Source of the DNA: JAFGXF01 sp963732595
Lineage (GTDB): Bacteria; Chloroflexota; Anaerolineae; Anaerolineales; Anaerolineaceae
Length of the DNA: 64,000 bases
NCBI GenBank assembly: GCA_963732595.1
Contig: CAVSZZ010000002.1
Coordinates: 744,001 to 808,000 of the forward strand
Reading direction: 5' to 3'
The translations under genes and the position numbers were made by a program. The notes under the pieces are model-generated. The model was not told where the DNA came from, ran no database searches, and was given only the letters and a program-made list of their open reading frames with translations. Positions 26,402 to 36,734 of this stretch are shown here, piece by piece; position 1 is the first letter of the stretch; each line of letters begins with the position of its first letter.

Positions 26402-27622
26402 GCTGATCTTCGCGCCGCCCTCCGGGAAAATATCTCCTTGATGGATATGCGCTTTCCATAATTTAACATGCCTGCCCTGAAAGCTTTTCCTGCCAGCCAG
26501 AGGGAAACACCAGCCATCAAAAACAGTTCAGCAATATTGATGACCAGTTGCCAGGTCGGTATCTGGGTAAAACCTGCCCGCATGGTCAGGGTGACAGGGG
26601 CAGTAAATGGGAAGAAACTCAGGATCATGGCCAGAGGTCCATTGGGACTGGTCATTAGAATATAGGAAAACCAGTAGGGTGCCATAAGAGGCATTGTGAT
26701 GTAACCTGAAATCTGTTGTGCTTCGCGCATTTCGGAGGTGACCGATCCAATAGCGGCCATGACGGCAGCAATCGTGATAAATGTCGGAATAACGACAAGT
26801 ATCAATAAGATGATGTATTCCCTGGATATGCTGATCTCAGCCACCCAATCCACCGACCCGCGCGCCAGGAAATAACCGATGACCAGAAAACCGACCCACA
26901 CCAATAGTTGGGTGAGCCCGACTGCAATATCGCCCAATATCTTTCCGATCATCAGTTGATTCGGTGATACCGAGGTGACAATGATCTCAATCGTGCGGTT
27001 TTCCTTCTCTTCCACAAGTGCTTGAAGCAAGTACCCCCCAGCTCGTGATGATAATCACCATGATCAGGACACCAGCCGCAATCGGTGTGATCAGATTTCC
27101 CCAGGCTTTTTCAGACATCTCACGAGATTGGTCAAGATTGGTGATAACGAACTCATTTCCTTCAATTAACCGGTTCGAAATATTCCGCCGGCATGGGAAG
27201 CAATCATATTCCTGCGCAACAAACGATCGAACTGGTACCCCAGATTGGTGTTCCAATTCTTTACATAGACAAGTGTGCCTTCACCAGTTTCAGACAAAAT
27301 TCGAAGGCAGTATGATAATAAGCCTGGATGATTCCATCCTTCAATGCGGTGGTTGCTGTTTTCTCATCCACATAATAATTAAGGACCAATTCTGGTTCGG
27401 GTGAGAACTCTTCGCGCTTCTGGCAGTTGTTGAATCTTAAGATAACCAGCCTGATCGATGACACCCACAGGTCGTTTATCCTGGGTTAGGAATACACCCA
27501 GGATGGCGATCGCCATAACAACCAGTAGCAGCATCGGGATGCTCAATGTCATTAAGTATAAAACGCTTGCGGATGACATGATGCCTGTATTCTTCCCAAA
27601 ATACGCGCCAGGTCTTAATCAT
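26398..27622 (-). pseudogene. ABC-2 family exporter permease, multiple frameshifts
   Basis: Homologue of the gene below it. Pieces in several frames make up one protein: MIKTWRVFWEEYRHHVIRKR, then a helix (TLSIPMLLLVVMAIAILGVF), the loop (EPELVLNYYVDEKTATTALK; NEFVITNLDQ), a helix, and a long intact C-terminal part from VEEKENRTIEIIVTSVSP to the stop (26398). At least four frame changes lie at about 27560, 27425, 27280 and 27020. The C-terminal half matches its neighbour (SSP/FPFTAPVTMI-type helices). Order ATPase-permease-permease suggests a heterodimeric exporter. Most likely an indel-rich sequence segment. Confidence 0.8.
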
Positions 27623-28526
27623 TGTCTGTAGAGCCCCTTCTGTAACGACCCGGATGAATATTTCATCCAAAGAAGGCACAGCAATCTCAAAATGCTCAAT
27701 GGGCACATTCATTTTGACCAAATCACTCAGGACTGATTGTGCTGTGAAACCAGGTCGCAACACAAGTTTCTTATGTGCGTTGAGATTCTTCGACTCGTTC
27801 GACACCGATGATTTTTTCCGGTAAAGGAGCCGAAGAATTAATCAGGATATCCTGTGTTGCATATTTTTGACGAACTTCCGCCAGCGTACCATACAGCATC
27901 AGCCCGGCCATGATCGATAAGTACCAATCGGTCGCATAACTCTTCAACCTGATGCATCTGGTGGGTACACATGACAACGCCCGCCCTTTTTGCCTTTCCT
28001 CATCAAGAAGATCCTTGACCATCTGTGTGTTAACCGGATCAAGCGCACTGAAAGGCTCATCGATGATGATCACTTCCGGTTCATGGATCAAAGTCGCAAT
28101 CAATTGGGCTTTTTGCTGCATGCCCTTGCTTAATTCTTTTACTTTTTTCGTGCGGTGAGGACCAAGCTCGAATCGATCCAGGAATTTGAATAATCGTGTT
28201 TTTGCCTCAGTGTTTGAGAGTCCTTTCAAACTTGCCAGGTAGATCAGGCAACGTTCAAGTGGCATTTCCTGATATAGACCTCGTTCTTCGGGTAGATAGC
28301 CGATCTGATTCTTCTTCACCTCTGTCATCGGCCCACCAAGGATGCTAACGTTGCCCTTATCTGCCTTAAAGATATCCAGGATGATGCGAATGGTGGTCGT
28401 CTTGCCGGCGCCGTTGGGACCAAGCAAGCCAAATATTTCGCCATTGTTAACGACAAAGGAAACCTCATCCACCGCCCTGGTTTTTCCGAAACTCTTTTGA
28501 ATTTTATCCACGATAATGGGTTGCAT
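27615..28526 (-). pseudogene. ABC exporter ATPase (NatA-like), frameshifted
   Basis: ATPase partner of the two permeases. Walker A LLGPNGAGKTTTIR (about residue 36), Q-loop GYLPEERGLY, signature ELSKGMQQKAQLI, Walker B EVIIIDEPFSALDP are all intact. The frame breaks after QKGRA near 27978; another frame reads VVMCTHQMHQVEELCDRLVL (switch His), then back near 27915, and a last change near 27790 leads to the C-terminal VPSLDEIFIRVV. The restored end (27615) would overlap the permease ATG at 27622. Start at 28526 (MQPIIVDKIQ) is family-typical. Confidence 0.83.
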
Positions 28527-28833
28527 TTTCAATCCTTGAGGCCTTTTTGGAATCCACAATATTAGCATGTTAGCATTTACGTGTAAAGCGCCCGATATCA
28601 GGTGTGTTAAAATTAGTTGGCGGTCAAAATAGATTTATCCGTATACGATTTCCATTTAGTTGAACGGAGATCAGACATCAATATCCGTTATCCATAGGGT
28701 TACGATGTTTGAAGTGTATTCATATTCACATTATTGAGTCGGTTGTCGTAGACTAAAACCACTTTACATCTCGAACAGATCGGGTGGTAGGAAGATAATT
28801 TGGATTACTGCAGACCTGTGGGAGAAGATATCC

Positions 28834-29995
28834 ATGTCAATGACCTCACGTGAAAGAGTCCAAGCCGTTCTAAATCATGAAATTCCGGATCGTGTTCCGA
28901 TCATTCTAGGCGTCAGCAATGCCACCGGTATTAAAATGACTCCCTACCAGGGGGTTAAACGACTGACCGGGATCATTTCAGAGGATCGCTACATCTATGA
29001 CTGGCCGGAATTGGGCACGGCCGAAGTTGATTCTGGCACCATGCTGACGGTTGAGATCGGATGTGCGGGGAGTATTGGATCGTTTTCCTCACCATATCTA
29101 TGAACGTAACAAGAATCGCCCACCTCACGATCCATTCATCGATGATTGGGGAAGCGGTCAGAAAGAGATCGAGCCGGGAGTCTGGTATCCAGGCATTCAC
29201 CCCATGGCAGGAGCCACTACCATTGAAGCGATTAATGCCTATGCCTGGCCGGATATGAGCGACCCTTCCCGTGTCGCTCAGGTGGGTGAACTGGCAAAAG
29301 AATTGGCGTTAGAGAATCAATTTGCCATCATGGCCACTCCCTGGTTGCTATTCCCCTTTGAACGGGCGCATGCCATGCAGGGATTGGATAAGTTCCTGAT
29401 GAATATGTCTCTCGAGCCGGATTTTGCCCAGGCCTTGTTGCGTAAGATCCTTGACTTGTGTAAAGTTCACATGGGTAATTTTCTATCGGCCATCGGAACC
29501 AATATCGACATCATTAAAATCGGGGATGATCTCGGGATGCAAGATCGCCTGCTGATCTCCCCGCGTATGTATCGCCAGTTTCTGAAACCGCTCCATGCAG
29601 AGTTCATATCGTTCATTAAGGAACGCACCAAAGCCAAGGTTTTCTTTCATACCGATGGTGATGTGTTCGACCTGATACCGGATTTTATTGAGATCGGGGT
29701 GGATATTTTAAATCCTGTGCAAACTTCCGCAGGGCGCATGTCGGATCTCGAAGGTTTGAAAACCAGATTTGGCAAGGATATCGTGTTCTGTGGTGCAATT
29801 GATACTCAAAAGGTGCTGCCGTATGGCACACCGGATGAAGTCCGAGCTGAAGTGCGGCGCGTGATCAATATCCTCGGTAAAGATGGTGGTTACATGGTCG
29901 CATCCGTTCACACCATCATGCACGAAGTTCCCCCTGAAAATATCCTGGCCATGGTGGATGCGGTTGAGGAATATGGGTATTACCCACTGAAATGA
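28834..29995 (+). pseudogene. Uroporphyrinogen decarboxylase-family protein, frameshifted
   Basis: UroD/MtaA-fold protein. Frame 1 covers residues 1-75 (SRERVQAVLNHEIPDRVPI) and frame 2 the rest (LRSDVRGVLDRFPHHIYERN to the end), joining near 29050. The family-typical FHTDGDVFDLIPDFIEIGVD with NPVQTSAG is present near residue 270, but the Zn-binding HxC of MtaA-type corrinoid methyltransferases is absent (HTD), and Arg/Asp of true HemE cannot be confirmed. Role is therefore unknown; relatives act in methyl transfer or demethylation. GGGAGAAG precedes the ATG. Upstream 265 bases (28569-28833) hold the divergent start regions of this gene and the exporter and nothing else that I recognise. Confidence 0.82.
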
Positions 29996-30014
29996 CTTTA
30001 ATCGTATTAATTAT

Positions 30015-30048
30015 TAAACCGGCCGGTTTTTACAAACCAGCCGGTTTA
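30015..30048. terminator. Bidirectional terminator between the UroD-family gene and the nucleoside importer
   Basis: 15-bp stem with one mismatch, TAAACCGGCCGGTTT / AAACCAGCCGGTTTA, loop TTAC, in the convergent gap at 29996-30066. A/T-rich flanks on both sides. Confidence 0.8.
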
Positions 30049-30066
30049 TGCATTTTAAAAAGGGAG

Positions 30067-31353
30067 TTACAGAGACTCCTTTTCGTATGGGTTACCATCC
30101 GCGGCGGGCATCTGGCTCTTACCGACAACGCCAGCGAGGACGATCATGGTCGCCAGGTAAGGCGCCATTCCAATGAACTCATATGGCACTGGAACTCGCA
30201 GGATGGATAATTTGGTCGAAAGGGAATCAAAAAAGCCGAACAGCATACCCGCGCCCATGGATCCGATCGGGTTCCAGTTGCCAAAGATCATGGCCGCCAG
30301 ACCGATGAATCCACGCCCGGCGGTCATCATTTCATCAAAGCGACCGACAGATCCGAGAGTAAAATAGGTGCCGGCAAATCCAGCCATGGCGCCACCCAAT
30401 AAGACGGCCATGTAGCGGGTTTTAATCACATTGATGCCAAGTGTATCCGCTGCGCGGGGATGCTCACCTACCGAGCGGAGCCTTAAACCCCATCGGGTTT
30501 TGTATAAAAGGAAGGTCAATAAAGCCACAAAGATGAACATGGCATAGACATACATGTTGTGACCGAACAGGATCGGACCAATGAAGGGGATCTGATATAG
30601 TCCGGGGATCTCGATCACCGGAAATAAACCTGGCTCATTCAAGTGCTGGTACTCGACTTTTTGGATGAACCGGGATGATAAGAATGAAGTCATACCTGTG
30701 GCAAATATATTGATGAATGTGCCCGATATGATCTGGTTAATCTTATATTTAATGGACAGGACGGCATGAATGTAACCCATTAAAGTCCCGGCCAGGATAC
30801 CTGCAATCAAACCACCCCATACATTCGTGAGGCTGCCAAATACGGTCGAAACAAAAGCTGCCATCAACATCATGCCTTCGATAGCGATGTTAACCACACC
30901 GGCACGTTCACACAATACGCCTGAGAGTGCACCCAGAGTCAAGGGGACCGCACGGACGACCATCACCCGCAGCAACCCGGCCAGATTGATCGAACCGCCC
31001 GAAGATGCCCAGGAGAGGAATCCAAAGATGAACAAGCCAGCAGCCAGGCCGATCATCATGTTGCTGAACTTACCGAATCCGCGGGCAAGTTGGTAAGCCC
31101 CCATAACCGCACAGATACCAGCAATGATGTTCAAAGCGGTTCCCGTCGGGAACACCCAATCCGGAAAGATCGATTCCGATGCGCTGGGAGTCATGACATA
31201 AGTGTTGACCAAACCTTCGGGTAATTCACGGACAAAACCCAGCCAGATGATAGCTGCCAGGGCGAGGAATAGGACACCAACCACGATCCGACGTACATTA
31301 TTTGTCTTTGGTTTTGCTATCACGGCCGTTTTTATAAGCTTAGCGGTTGCCAT
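30067..31353 (-). CDS. BMP-type nucleoside ABC importer permease 2
   Basis: Inner-membrane channel subunit of a purine-nucleoside-type importer (YufQ/NupQ group; RbsC-like fold). About ten helices over residues 25-420. Family features: TLGALSGVLCERAGVVNIAIEGMM (start of the conserved permease core, about residue 135) and the EAA-like LGINVIKTRYMAVLLGGAMA near 315. Last gene of a four-gene set whose order is binding protein, ATPase, permease 1, permease 2. Separated from permease 1 by 2 bases. Confidence 0.9.
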   Translation of the reverse strand: MATAKLIKTAVIAKPKTNNVRRIVVGVLFLALAAIIWLGFVRELPEGLVNTYVMTPSASESIFPDWVFPTGTALNIIAGICAVMGAYQLARGFGKFSNMMIGLAAGLFIFGFLSWASSGGSINLAGLLRVMVVRAVPLTLGALSGVLCERAGVVNIAIEGMMLMAAFVSTVFGSLTNVWGGLIAGILAGTLMGYIHAVLSIKYKINQIISGTFINIFATGMTSFLSSRFIQKVEYQHLNEPGLFPVIEIPGLYQIPFIGPILFGHNMYVYAMFIFVALLTFLLYKTRWGLRLRSVGEHPRAADTLGINVIKTRYMAVLLGGAMAGFAGTYFTLGSVGRFDEMMTAGRGFIGLAAMIFGNWNPIGSMGAGMLFGFFDSLSTKLSILRVPVPYEFIGMAPYLATMIVLAGVVGKSQMPAADGNPYEKESL

Positions 31354-31355
31354 AA

Positions 31356-32594
31356 TTAGTCACTCCTCCAGCCTCTGGTGGTGATTCCGACCTCTTCAAC
31401 CTTTTGCTCTTTCAGGCGGTAGATCGTTCGGATAATTGCCGGCGCAGCGATGAAAGCCAGGATCAAAGCTTGTAGAATGGAAACGATATCGATTGGTACA
31501 TCTGCACGTACTTGCATCAAGCGGGCTCCATTTCTCAAGAACCCAAACAGCAGGGAGGCCAGAACGACGCCAACCGGGTGACTCTTTCCCAACAAGGCCA
31601 GGGCAATGCTATCAAACCCATAACCGGATGAAAAACCTGACACCAGGCGATAATTTACACCCAGGATCTCATTGGCTCCAGCCATGCCAGCCAACGCGCC
31701 GGACAGGCTCAGCCCAATCACGATCGCAGAGGTGACCTTCATACCGGCATATTTTGCGGCATTTGGATTCAGACCAACGGTACGCAATTCAAAACCTAAA
31801 GTGGTCTTGAATAGCAGCCACCAGACTAAAAATGCCATCAGGAGAGCAATAAAGAATCCGATATGGAACCGGATTGGGGCGTCAAACAACCGGATCATTT
31901 TGGCACTGTCCAGGATCCATGGCGATTTCGGAGTGTACTCATTGGGATCCTTCATGGGATAGCGCAATAGCCAATCGATCATAAGGAAGGCGATGTAATT
32001 CATCATCATAGTGGTGATGACTTCATGTGCTCCTGTTTTGGCTTTCAGTATGCCAGGGATGAAACTCCAAATACCTCCACCTAATGCACCGAATAACAAT
32101 GACAGAGGCAGGTGGATATAAATCGGCAGACCGGTGAAGGTGTATCCAGCCCAGGCAGCAGCTGCCGCGCCCATGAAGATCTGCCCTTCTGCACCAATAT
32201 TAAACAAACCTACCCTAAAACCCAACGCAACCGCAAGGCCGGCATAGATGTAGGGTGTAGTCTGTACCAGGCTCTCGAAGAAGGGTGCGATTGCCCGGCG
32301 GATGGTTACACCATCACCCGATTGGAAAGCCGCGATGATATCAGCTGGTGATCCCACAGCCCCGATGAACAGGGAATAAAATGTTTTCCCCATGGAACCA
32401 AAAGCAACTCTAAGTCCCTCCCAGAAAGAGACCTTCATCGCAACATATACATCGATCGTAGTAACTGCGACTAATATGCCACCAAGCAACAAACCAGTGA
32501 CGATCGCCAGCAAGGTAACCAGGAATGAGCTGCGTGACAACTCATCCAGGAAAATCGAAAATCCATTCTTCTTTTTTTCTTGGGCCATTGTCAT
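31356..32594 (-). CDS. BMP-type nucleoside ABC importer permease 1
   Basis: YufP/NupP-like channel subunit with about nine helices. Conserved core FRVGLFNIGAEGQIFMGAAA (about residue 130) and GLNPNAAKYAGMKVT (about 280), the cytoplasmic coupling loop. Starts at 32594 four bases after the ATPase stop with GAGGAT upstream. Pairs with the next permease as a heterodimer. Confidence 0.92.
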   Translation of the reverse strand: MTMAQEKKKNGFSIFLDELSRSSFLVTLLAIVTGLLLGGILVAVTTIDVYVAMKVSFWEGLRVAFGSMGKTFYSLFIGAVGSPADIIAAFQSGDGVTIRRAIAPFFESLVQTTPYIYAGLAVALGFRVGLFNIGAEGQIFMGAAAAAWAGYTFTGLPIYIHLPLSLLFGALGGGIWSFIPGILKAKTGAHEVITTMMMNYIAFLMIDWLLRYPMKDPNEYTPKSPWILDSAKMIRLFDAPIRFHIGFFIALLMAFLVWWLLFKTTLGFELRTVGLNPNAAKYAGMKVTSAIVIGLSLSGALAGMAGANEILGVNYRLVSGFSSGYGFDSIALALLGKSHPVGVVLASLLFGFLRNGARLMQVRADVPIDIVSILQALILAFIAAPAIIRTIYRLKEQKVEEVGITTRGWRSD

Positions 32595-32598
32595 CCTC

Positions 32599-34164
32599 TT
32601 ATGTCACAACGATATCTTGCTTCTTGGTCCTGGCCTGCTTCTTTTGCTTCTCAGAGGGCATGACTCCAGCCATAAGCAAGCCAAGAAGCTCCTTCGAGAC
32701 ATCATCTGCGTCCAGGATATCCAATATCTTCCCGCGATACATGACTGCAATTCGGTCAGAAAGTTGCATGACCTCATCCAACTCCGTGGATACCAACAGA
32801 ACCGCGCAGCCATCATCCCGTTTTTCAATAACACGGTTATGAATATATTCAATGGAACCCACATCCAACCCACGGGTGGGTTGTGATGCAATCAGGAGTT
32901 TAATCGGACGGGAAAACTCACGAGCTACAATGACCTTCTGCTGGTTGCCGCCTGAAAGAGTGCTGACCAGATTGGTGGCCGAGGGTGTTCTGACATCGAA
33001 CTTCTTAACCAATTTAATGCTGTTTTCCAGAATCATTTGATCCTGAAGTACCATCCCCTTGGCAAAAGGCTTTTGATAATAGGTCGATAGGACCATGTTT
33101 TCAGTGATTGGGGAAGATAGGACTAGGCCATCTTTTTGCCGATCTTCAGGAATATGGGCTGTCCCGATCTCGGTGATTTTCCTGGGAGAGGCATGGGTTA
33201 CATTCTTATCATCAATTAGTATTTCACCTTCCATAACTGGCATAAGTCCTGTTAACGCTTTAACAAGTTCGGTTTGACCATTCCCTTGTACACCAGCGAC
33301 ACCAAGGATTTCACCAGCGCGGACGTCGAAACTGATATTGTTTATTGCAATTTGGCCACTGGATGACAAAACTGTTAAGTTTTTAACATCCAGTACGATT
33401 TTTCCTGTTTTTGCTTTTTTCTTATGTACTTTCAGATCCACTTCACGTCCAACCATCATGGCTGCCAGCTTATTCATACTGGCCTGCTTCGGTGTGGTCG
33501 TGCCGATCACCTTGCCACCACGGATGACTGTGATCCGGTCCGAGCATTCGACAACTTCCTTGAGTTTATGGGTGATGAAGATGATCGATTTACCCTGATC
33601 GATCAGGGTGTGCATGATCTTGAATAGTTCATCCACTTCCTGCGGTGTGAGTACCGCTGTAGGCTCATCCATGATGAGGATATCCGCCTCGCGGAAAAGC
33701 AATTTAATTATTTCAACCCGCTGCTGTATACCAACCGGTAGATCACGCACATAGGCGTCCGGGTCAATGTTCAGGTTATATGTATCGGAAATCTCACGGA
33801 TTTTTTTTGCCGCTTTCTGCCGGTCAAGAACACCGCCAGGTTTAACATACTCATCCCCAAGCATCACATTATCGGTGACTGTGAACACCGGAATGAGCAT
33901 GAAGTGCTGGTGTACCATGCCGACACCGGCATGAATAGCATCGCTTGGATTGCTGATTTCCACTTTCTTACCTTTGACGAAGATCTCCCCTTCATCCTGG
34001 TTATATAGGCCATAGAGGATATTCATCAGGGTGGTTTTACCTGCCCCATTTTCCCCCAATAATGCATGAATCTCACCTTTTTCCAAAGTCAAGTCGATAT
34101 GGTCATTAGCCAGAACACCTGGAAAACGCTTGGTGATACCCCGCAACTCAAGAATTGGTGTCAT
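32599..34164 (-). CDS. BMP-type nucleoside ABC importer ATPase (two ABC domains)
   Basis: YufO/NupO-like 521-residue protein with two fused ABC modules. Module 1 has the canonical LLGENGAGKTTLMN (about 34), a DLPVGIQQRVEIIK signature and ADILIMDEPTAVL. Module 2 (from about 260) has VAGVQGNGQTELVKA instead of a canonical Walker A, signature TLSGGNQQKVIVA, and a degenerate Walker B LLIASQPTRGLDV. Asymmetric sites are normal in this family (RbsA-type). Confidence 0.94.
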   Translation of the reverse strand: MTPILELRGITKRFPGVLANDHIDLTLEKGEIHALLGENGAGKTTLMNILYGLYNQDEGEIFVKGKKVEISNPSDAIHAGVGMVHQHFMLIPVFTVTDNVMLGDEYVKPGGVLDRQKAAKKIREISDTYNLNIDPDAYVRDLPVGIQQRVEIIKLLFREADILIMDEPTAVLTPQEVDELFKIMHTLIDQGKSIIFITHKLKEVVECSDRITVIRGGKVIGTTTPKQASMNKLAAMMVGREVDLKVHKKKAKTGKIVLDVKNLTVLSSSGQIAINNISFDVRAGEILGVAGVQGNGQTELVKALTGLMPVMEGEILIDDKNVTHASPRKITEIGTAHIPEDRQKDGLVLSSPITENMVLSTYYQKPFAKGMVLQDQMILENSIKLVKKFDVRTPSATNLVSTLSGGNQQKVIVAREFSRPIKLLIASQPTRGLDVGSIEYIHNRVIEKRDDGCAVLLVSTELDEVMQLSDRIAVMYRGKILDILDADDVSKELLGLLMAGVMPSEKQKKQARTKKQDIVVT

Positions 34165-34222
34165 GGAATCCTCGGTAATACTGAGATTAATTGATGTCCT
34201 TTAATTTTACCATAGCAAAAAA

Positions 34223-34245
34223 AGAGCCGGGCAGAACCCGGCTCT
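34223..34245 (-). terminator. Hairpin between bmpA and the importer ATPase
   Basis: 9-bp stem AGAGCCGGG / CCCGGCTCT, loop of 5, followed on minus by seven T. Located in the gap after the binding-protein gene, so it probably lets bmpA be made in excess over the rest of the operon. Confidence 0.85.
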
Positions 34246-34264
34246 CTCTACTGCTAAATTTATA

Positions 34265-35317
34265 TTAGCGGGTGGGCATTACGGCAACTTCACCAGCGAT
34301 GATCTGCGGGATCAGTGCTTCAACTTCGGCCTTGAGTTCTGCGGGAATCTTGCTCGCCCAGGCAGATCCAATACCCAAACCAACACCACCATTCTCGAGG
34401 GTGAGGGCATAATCTTCGCCACCCTTGAAAGTGCCGTTCATGACTGCTTCGCAGGTGTCCATCACGAAGACATCAATCTTCTTGAGAGCGCTGGCGAGAA
34501 CAAATTCTGCATTGTCAGGTTGAGTTACGGACCAATCCTGATCGACGCCGATCAACAGACCGGAGCCACGCTCGGCCATGACTGCCAGGGAACCGATACC
34601 CACAGGGCCGGCAACGGGCATAATGATGTCAGCGCCTTCGTCCATCAGGGTTTCGGCCATCTTGCGGCCATCGTCGGTGCTCTCGAAGTTACCGGTGGCG
34701 AGGCCTTCTTGCGCGGCCATGTCCCAACCGAGGACTTCCACTGCTGTGCCATGAACTTCGTTGTATTTGGCAACGCCCATAGCATAACCGTCCATAAAGG
34801 ACTGGGTGGCAGGGAACAGGATACCGACGTAGGTGCCAACTTTACCGGTGGTGCTCATTCCGGCGGAGAGATATCCAGCCAGGAAAGTCGCTTCGGCAAT
34901 GTTGGAGTAGTTACCACGCAAGTTGGTAACCGCGGGGTCAGTATTCACATCGATAATGGCGAATTTTTGATCGGGATTGGCTTTAGCTGCAGCAATGGTA
35001 GCATCGCCGAGCAGGAAACCAACAGACACGATCAGGTCGCAATCTTCCTGGATGAAAGCATTGATATTGACTTCATAGTCAGACTGTTGCTGGGATTCCA
35101 GGTATTTGACCTCAACATTCGAGTACTTCTCCGCCATAGCTTCCAGGCCGGCCCAACCCAACGCATTGAAGGAGCGATCATCGATACCACCGACATCGGT
35201 CACTTCGCAGAATTTGTAGGTCTTTCCGCCGGGTGCCGTAGCCTTCGGTGCGCATGATGAAAGTACCATCGCTGCCAGAACCAACACAGACACAACTACT
35301 AATAACTTCTTGGACAT
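34265..35317 (-). CDS. bmpA: BMP-family nucleoside-binding lipoprotein
   Basis: Periplasmic-type substrate-binding protein of the importer downstream. Signal peptide with lipobox MVLSSCA (Cys about 22). BMP domain signatures: GGIDDRSFNALGWAGLEA near residue 44, VGFLLGDATIAAAKANPDQKFAIIDV split about 100-125, and the GVDQDWSVTQP nucleoside pocket near 255. Known relatives bind purine nucleosides. Ends directly before a hairpin; begins with GGAGGAG upstream of the ATG. Confidence 0.92.
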   Translation of the reverse strand: MSKKLLVVVSVLVLAAMVLSSCAPKATAPGGKTYKFCEVTDVGGIDDRSFNALGWAGLEAMAEKYSNVEVKYLESQQQSDYEVNINAFIQEDCDLIVSVGFLLGDATIAAAKANPDQKFAIIDVNTDPAVTNLRGNYSNIAEATFLAGYLSAGMSTTGKVGTYVGILFPATQSFMDGYAMGVAKYNEVHGTAVEVLGWDMAAQEGLATGNFESTDDGRKMAETLMDEGADIIMPVAGPVGIGSLAVMAERGSGLLIGVDQDWSVTQPDNAEFVLASALKKIDVFVMDTCEAVMNGTFKGGEDYALTLENGGVGLGIGSAWASKIPAELKAEVEALIPQIIAGEVAVMPTR

Positions 35318-35405
35318 ACGTTTCTCCTCCTAATAGAGAAATGAAATGATTTTCGGGGTTATGATAATCCCCACGGGGCAGTTGTCTGACCACTCCGTAT
35401 TTTAG

Positions 35406-35434
35406 AGTATACACATAAACAAGACGCGATGCAA
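35406..35434 (-). promoter_or_regulatory. Promoter of the nucleoside importer operon
   Basis: Minus strand TATACT (35411-35406) 17 bases after TTGCAT (35434-35429); -10 is five of six, -35 only three of six. Gives a leader of about 80 bases, which contains GGGGATTAT/ATAACCCC of unknown role. Confidence 0.55.
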
Positions 35435-35462
35435 GGGTCAAAAGTTCCCAACAAAACGCAAC

Positions 35463-36713
35463 TTATGATTTTAACGTCGCCTCGCCTCGTTTGACTCCTG
35501 CCATGCTGATCCAGGCAAGCAGGAAGAATATGGGGGCGATAACCATGACCATGGCATAATTATTTCCGGTTAACTGGACGATCCAGCCATTGATATTCGG
35601 GCCAGCTATTGCCGCCATTGTGGAGAACATGTAATACAGGCTGGTAAAGATCCCCAATTTTTCGTGCGTGGTCAGATCGACAACCATTGGCAGGGAATTG
35701 ATATTCACGCAAGCCCAGGCGATGCCCGCCACCATCAGGATCACGCCAACGACCGGTACCTCTCCCAGGATCGGCAGCTTGGTCAGTACGATGGTCAGTA
35801 TTTCGGGAGGTAAGACATACATCGCCCCTGTGAGCAGGATCATCAGGCTCAAACCGATCAGGATCGTGTTCTTTCGGCCGATCTTCCCACCAATGAAACC
35901 TGCTGGCAGAGCAAAGATGACGAACAATAGCGACATTTGTCCCAACAACCGTGCGCCATCGGATTCACCCATCTGCAAATGATTATATGCATATAATGAA
36001 AAGAAAGCTTCCACGGCATTATATGCAATGAACCAGAAGAAGATGGCCAGCAGGATGCGCAGTGCGCTTTTCTCGGGATTCGTAAAGACATCCTTTAAAC
36101 TTGCCCACATCGAAGGCTGATCATCCGTTTTCACCTCATATTGCTTGGGTTCGCGAATGAATATGAAGACCAGAAGGGCTGAAACAACCACCAAAATCGA
36201 ACCCAACCAAAAAGGAAAGGATGGGTCCATGTCATATAGAACCGAACCACCCAGGAACGCTGCAATACTTCCCACACCACCCATGAAGTTGATCACACCA
36301 TTTGCCTGTGAGCGGAACTTGGAAGGGGTGATGTCTGGCATGAGCGCAATTACAGGGGTGCGCCAGAAAGCCATGCTGATCAACAGTGTGGATGTGCAGG
36401 CCACGAATAGAGGCAGGATGGCGGCCATTGGGATCAACCCGAATGCCACTGCACCAATCGGTGCACCGATCAATATGAACGGCATACGCCGCCCGATGGG
36501 TGTGCGCAATCGATCGGACCAGGCGCCAACTGGTGGCTGTATGAGCAGCGCGGCGATATTATCCAAGGTCATAAAAAATCCGATCCATGCAGGCGCAAGG
36601 TCGAATTTATTTGCCAGGAACAATGGTACGAAGGCGTTATAAACGCTCCAGATGACGCTGACACCCAAAAAACCAAAACCCAGCAGGAAGGTCTTGCCAT
36701 AATTAAGTCGCAT
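35463..36713 (-). CDS. Major facilitator superfamily transporter
   Basis: Twelve-helix permease of about 416 residues. The loop 2-3 motif is PVGAWSDRLRTPIGRRMP (about 60-77), which resembles SLC45/GPH-type sugar or disaccharide porters. A polar central loop at about 195-215 (EPKQYEVKTDDQPS) separates the two halves. Substrate unknown. Lies upstream of bmpA on the same strand without a visible terminator, and its start is 21 bases after the CPBP gene. Confidence 0.85.
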   Translation of the reverse strand: MRLNYGKTFLLGFGFLGVSVIWSVYNAFVPLFLANKFDLAPAWIGFFMTLDNIAALLIQPPVGAWSDRLRTPIGRRMPFILIGAPIGAVAFGLIPMAAILPLFVACTSTLLISMAFWRTPVIALMPDITPSKFRSQANGVINFMGGVGSIAAFLGGSVLYDMDPSFPFWLGSILVVVSALLVFIFIREPKQYEVKTDDQPSMWASLKDVFTNPEKSALRILLAIFFWFIAYNAVEAFFSLYAYNHLQMGESDGARLLGQMSLLFVIFALPAGFIGGKIGRKNTILIGLSLMILLTGAMYVLPPEILTIVLTKLPILGEVPVVGVILMVAGIAWACVNINSLPMVVDLTTHEKLGIFTSLYYMFSTMAAIAGPNINGWIVQLTGNNYAMVMVIAPIFFLLAWISMAGVKRGEATLKS

Positions 36714-36734
36714 GTTTTTCTCCTTATATAGAAA

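Noticed and set aside
27020..28526. Programmed ribosomal frameshifting in the ABC exporter genes
   Set aside because: Too many shifts in both directions without slippery sites; looks like indel errors.
34520..35257. Open frame of 245 codons on plus
   Set aside because: Antisense to the well-supported bmpA gene, no family features.
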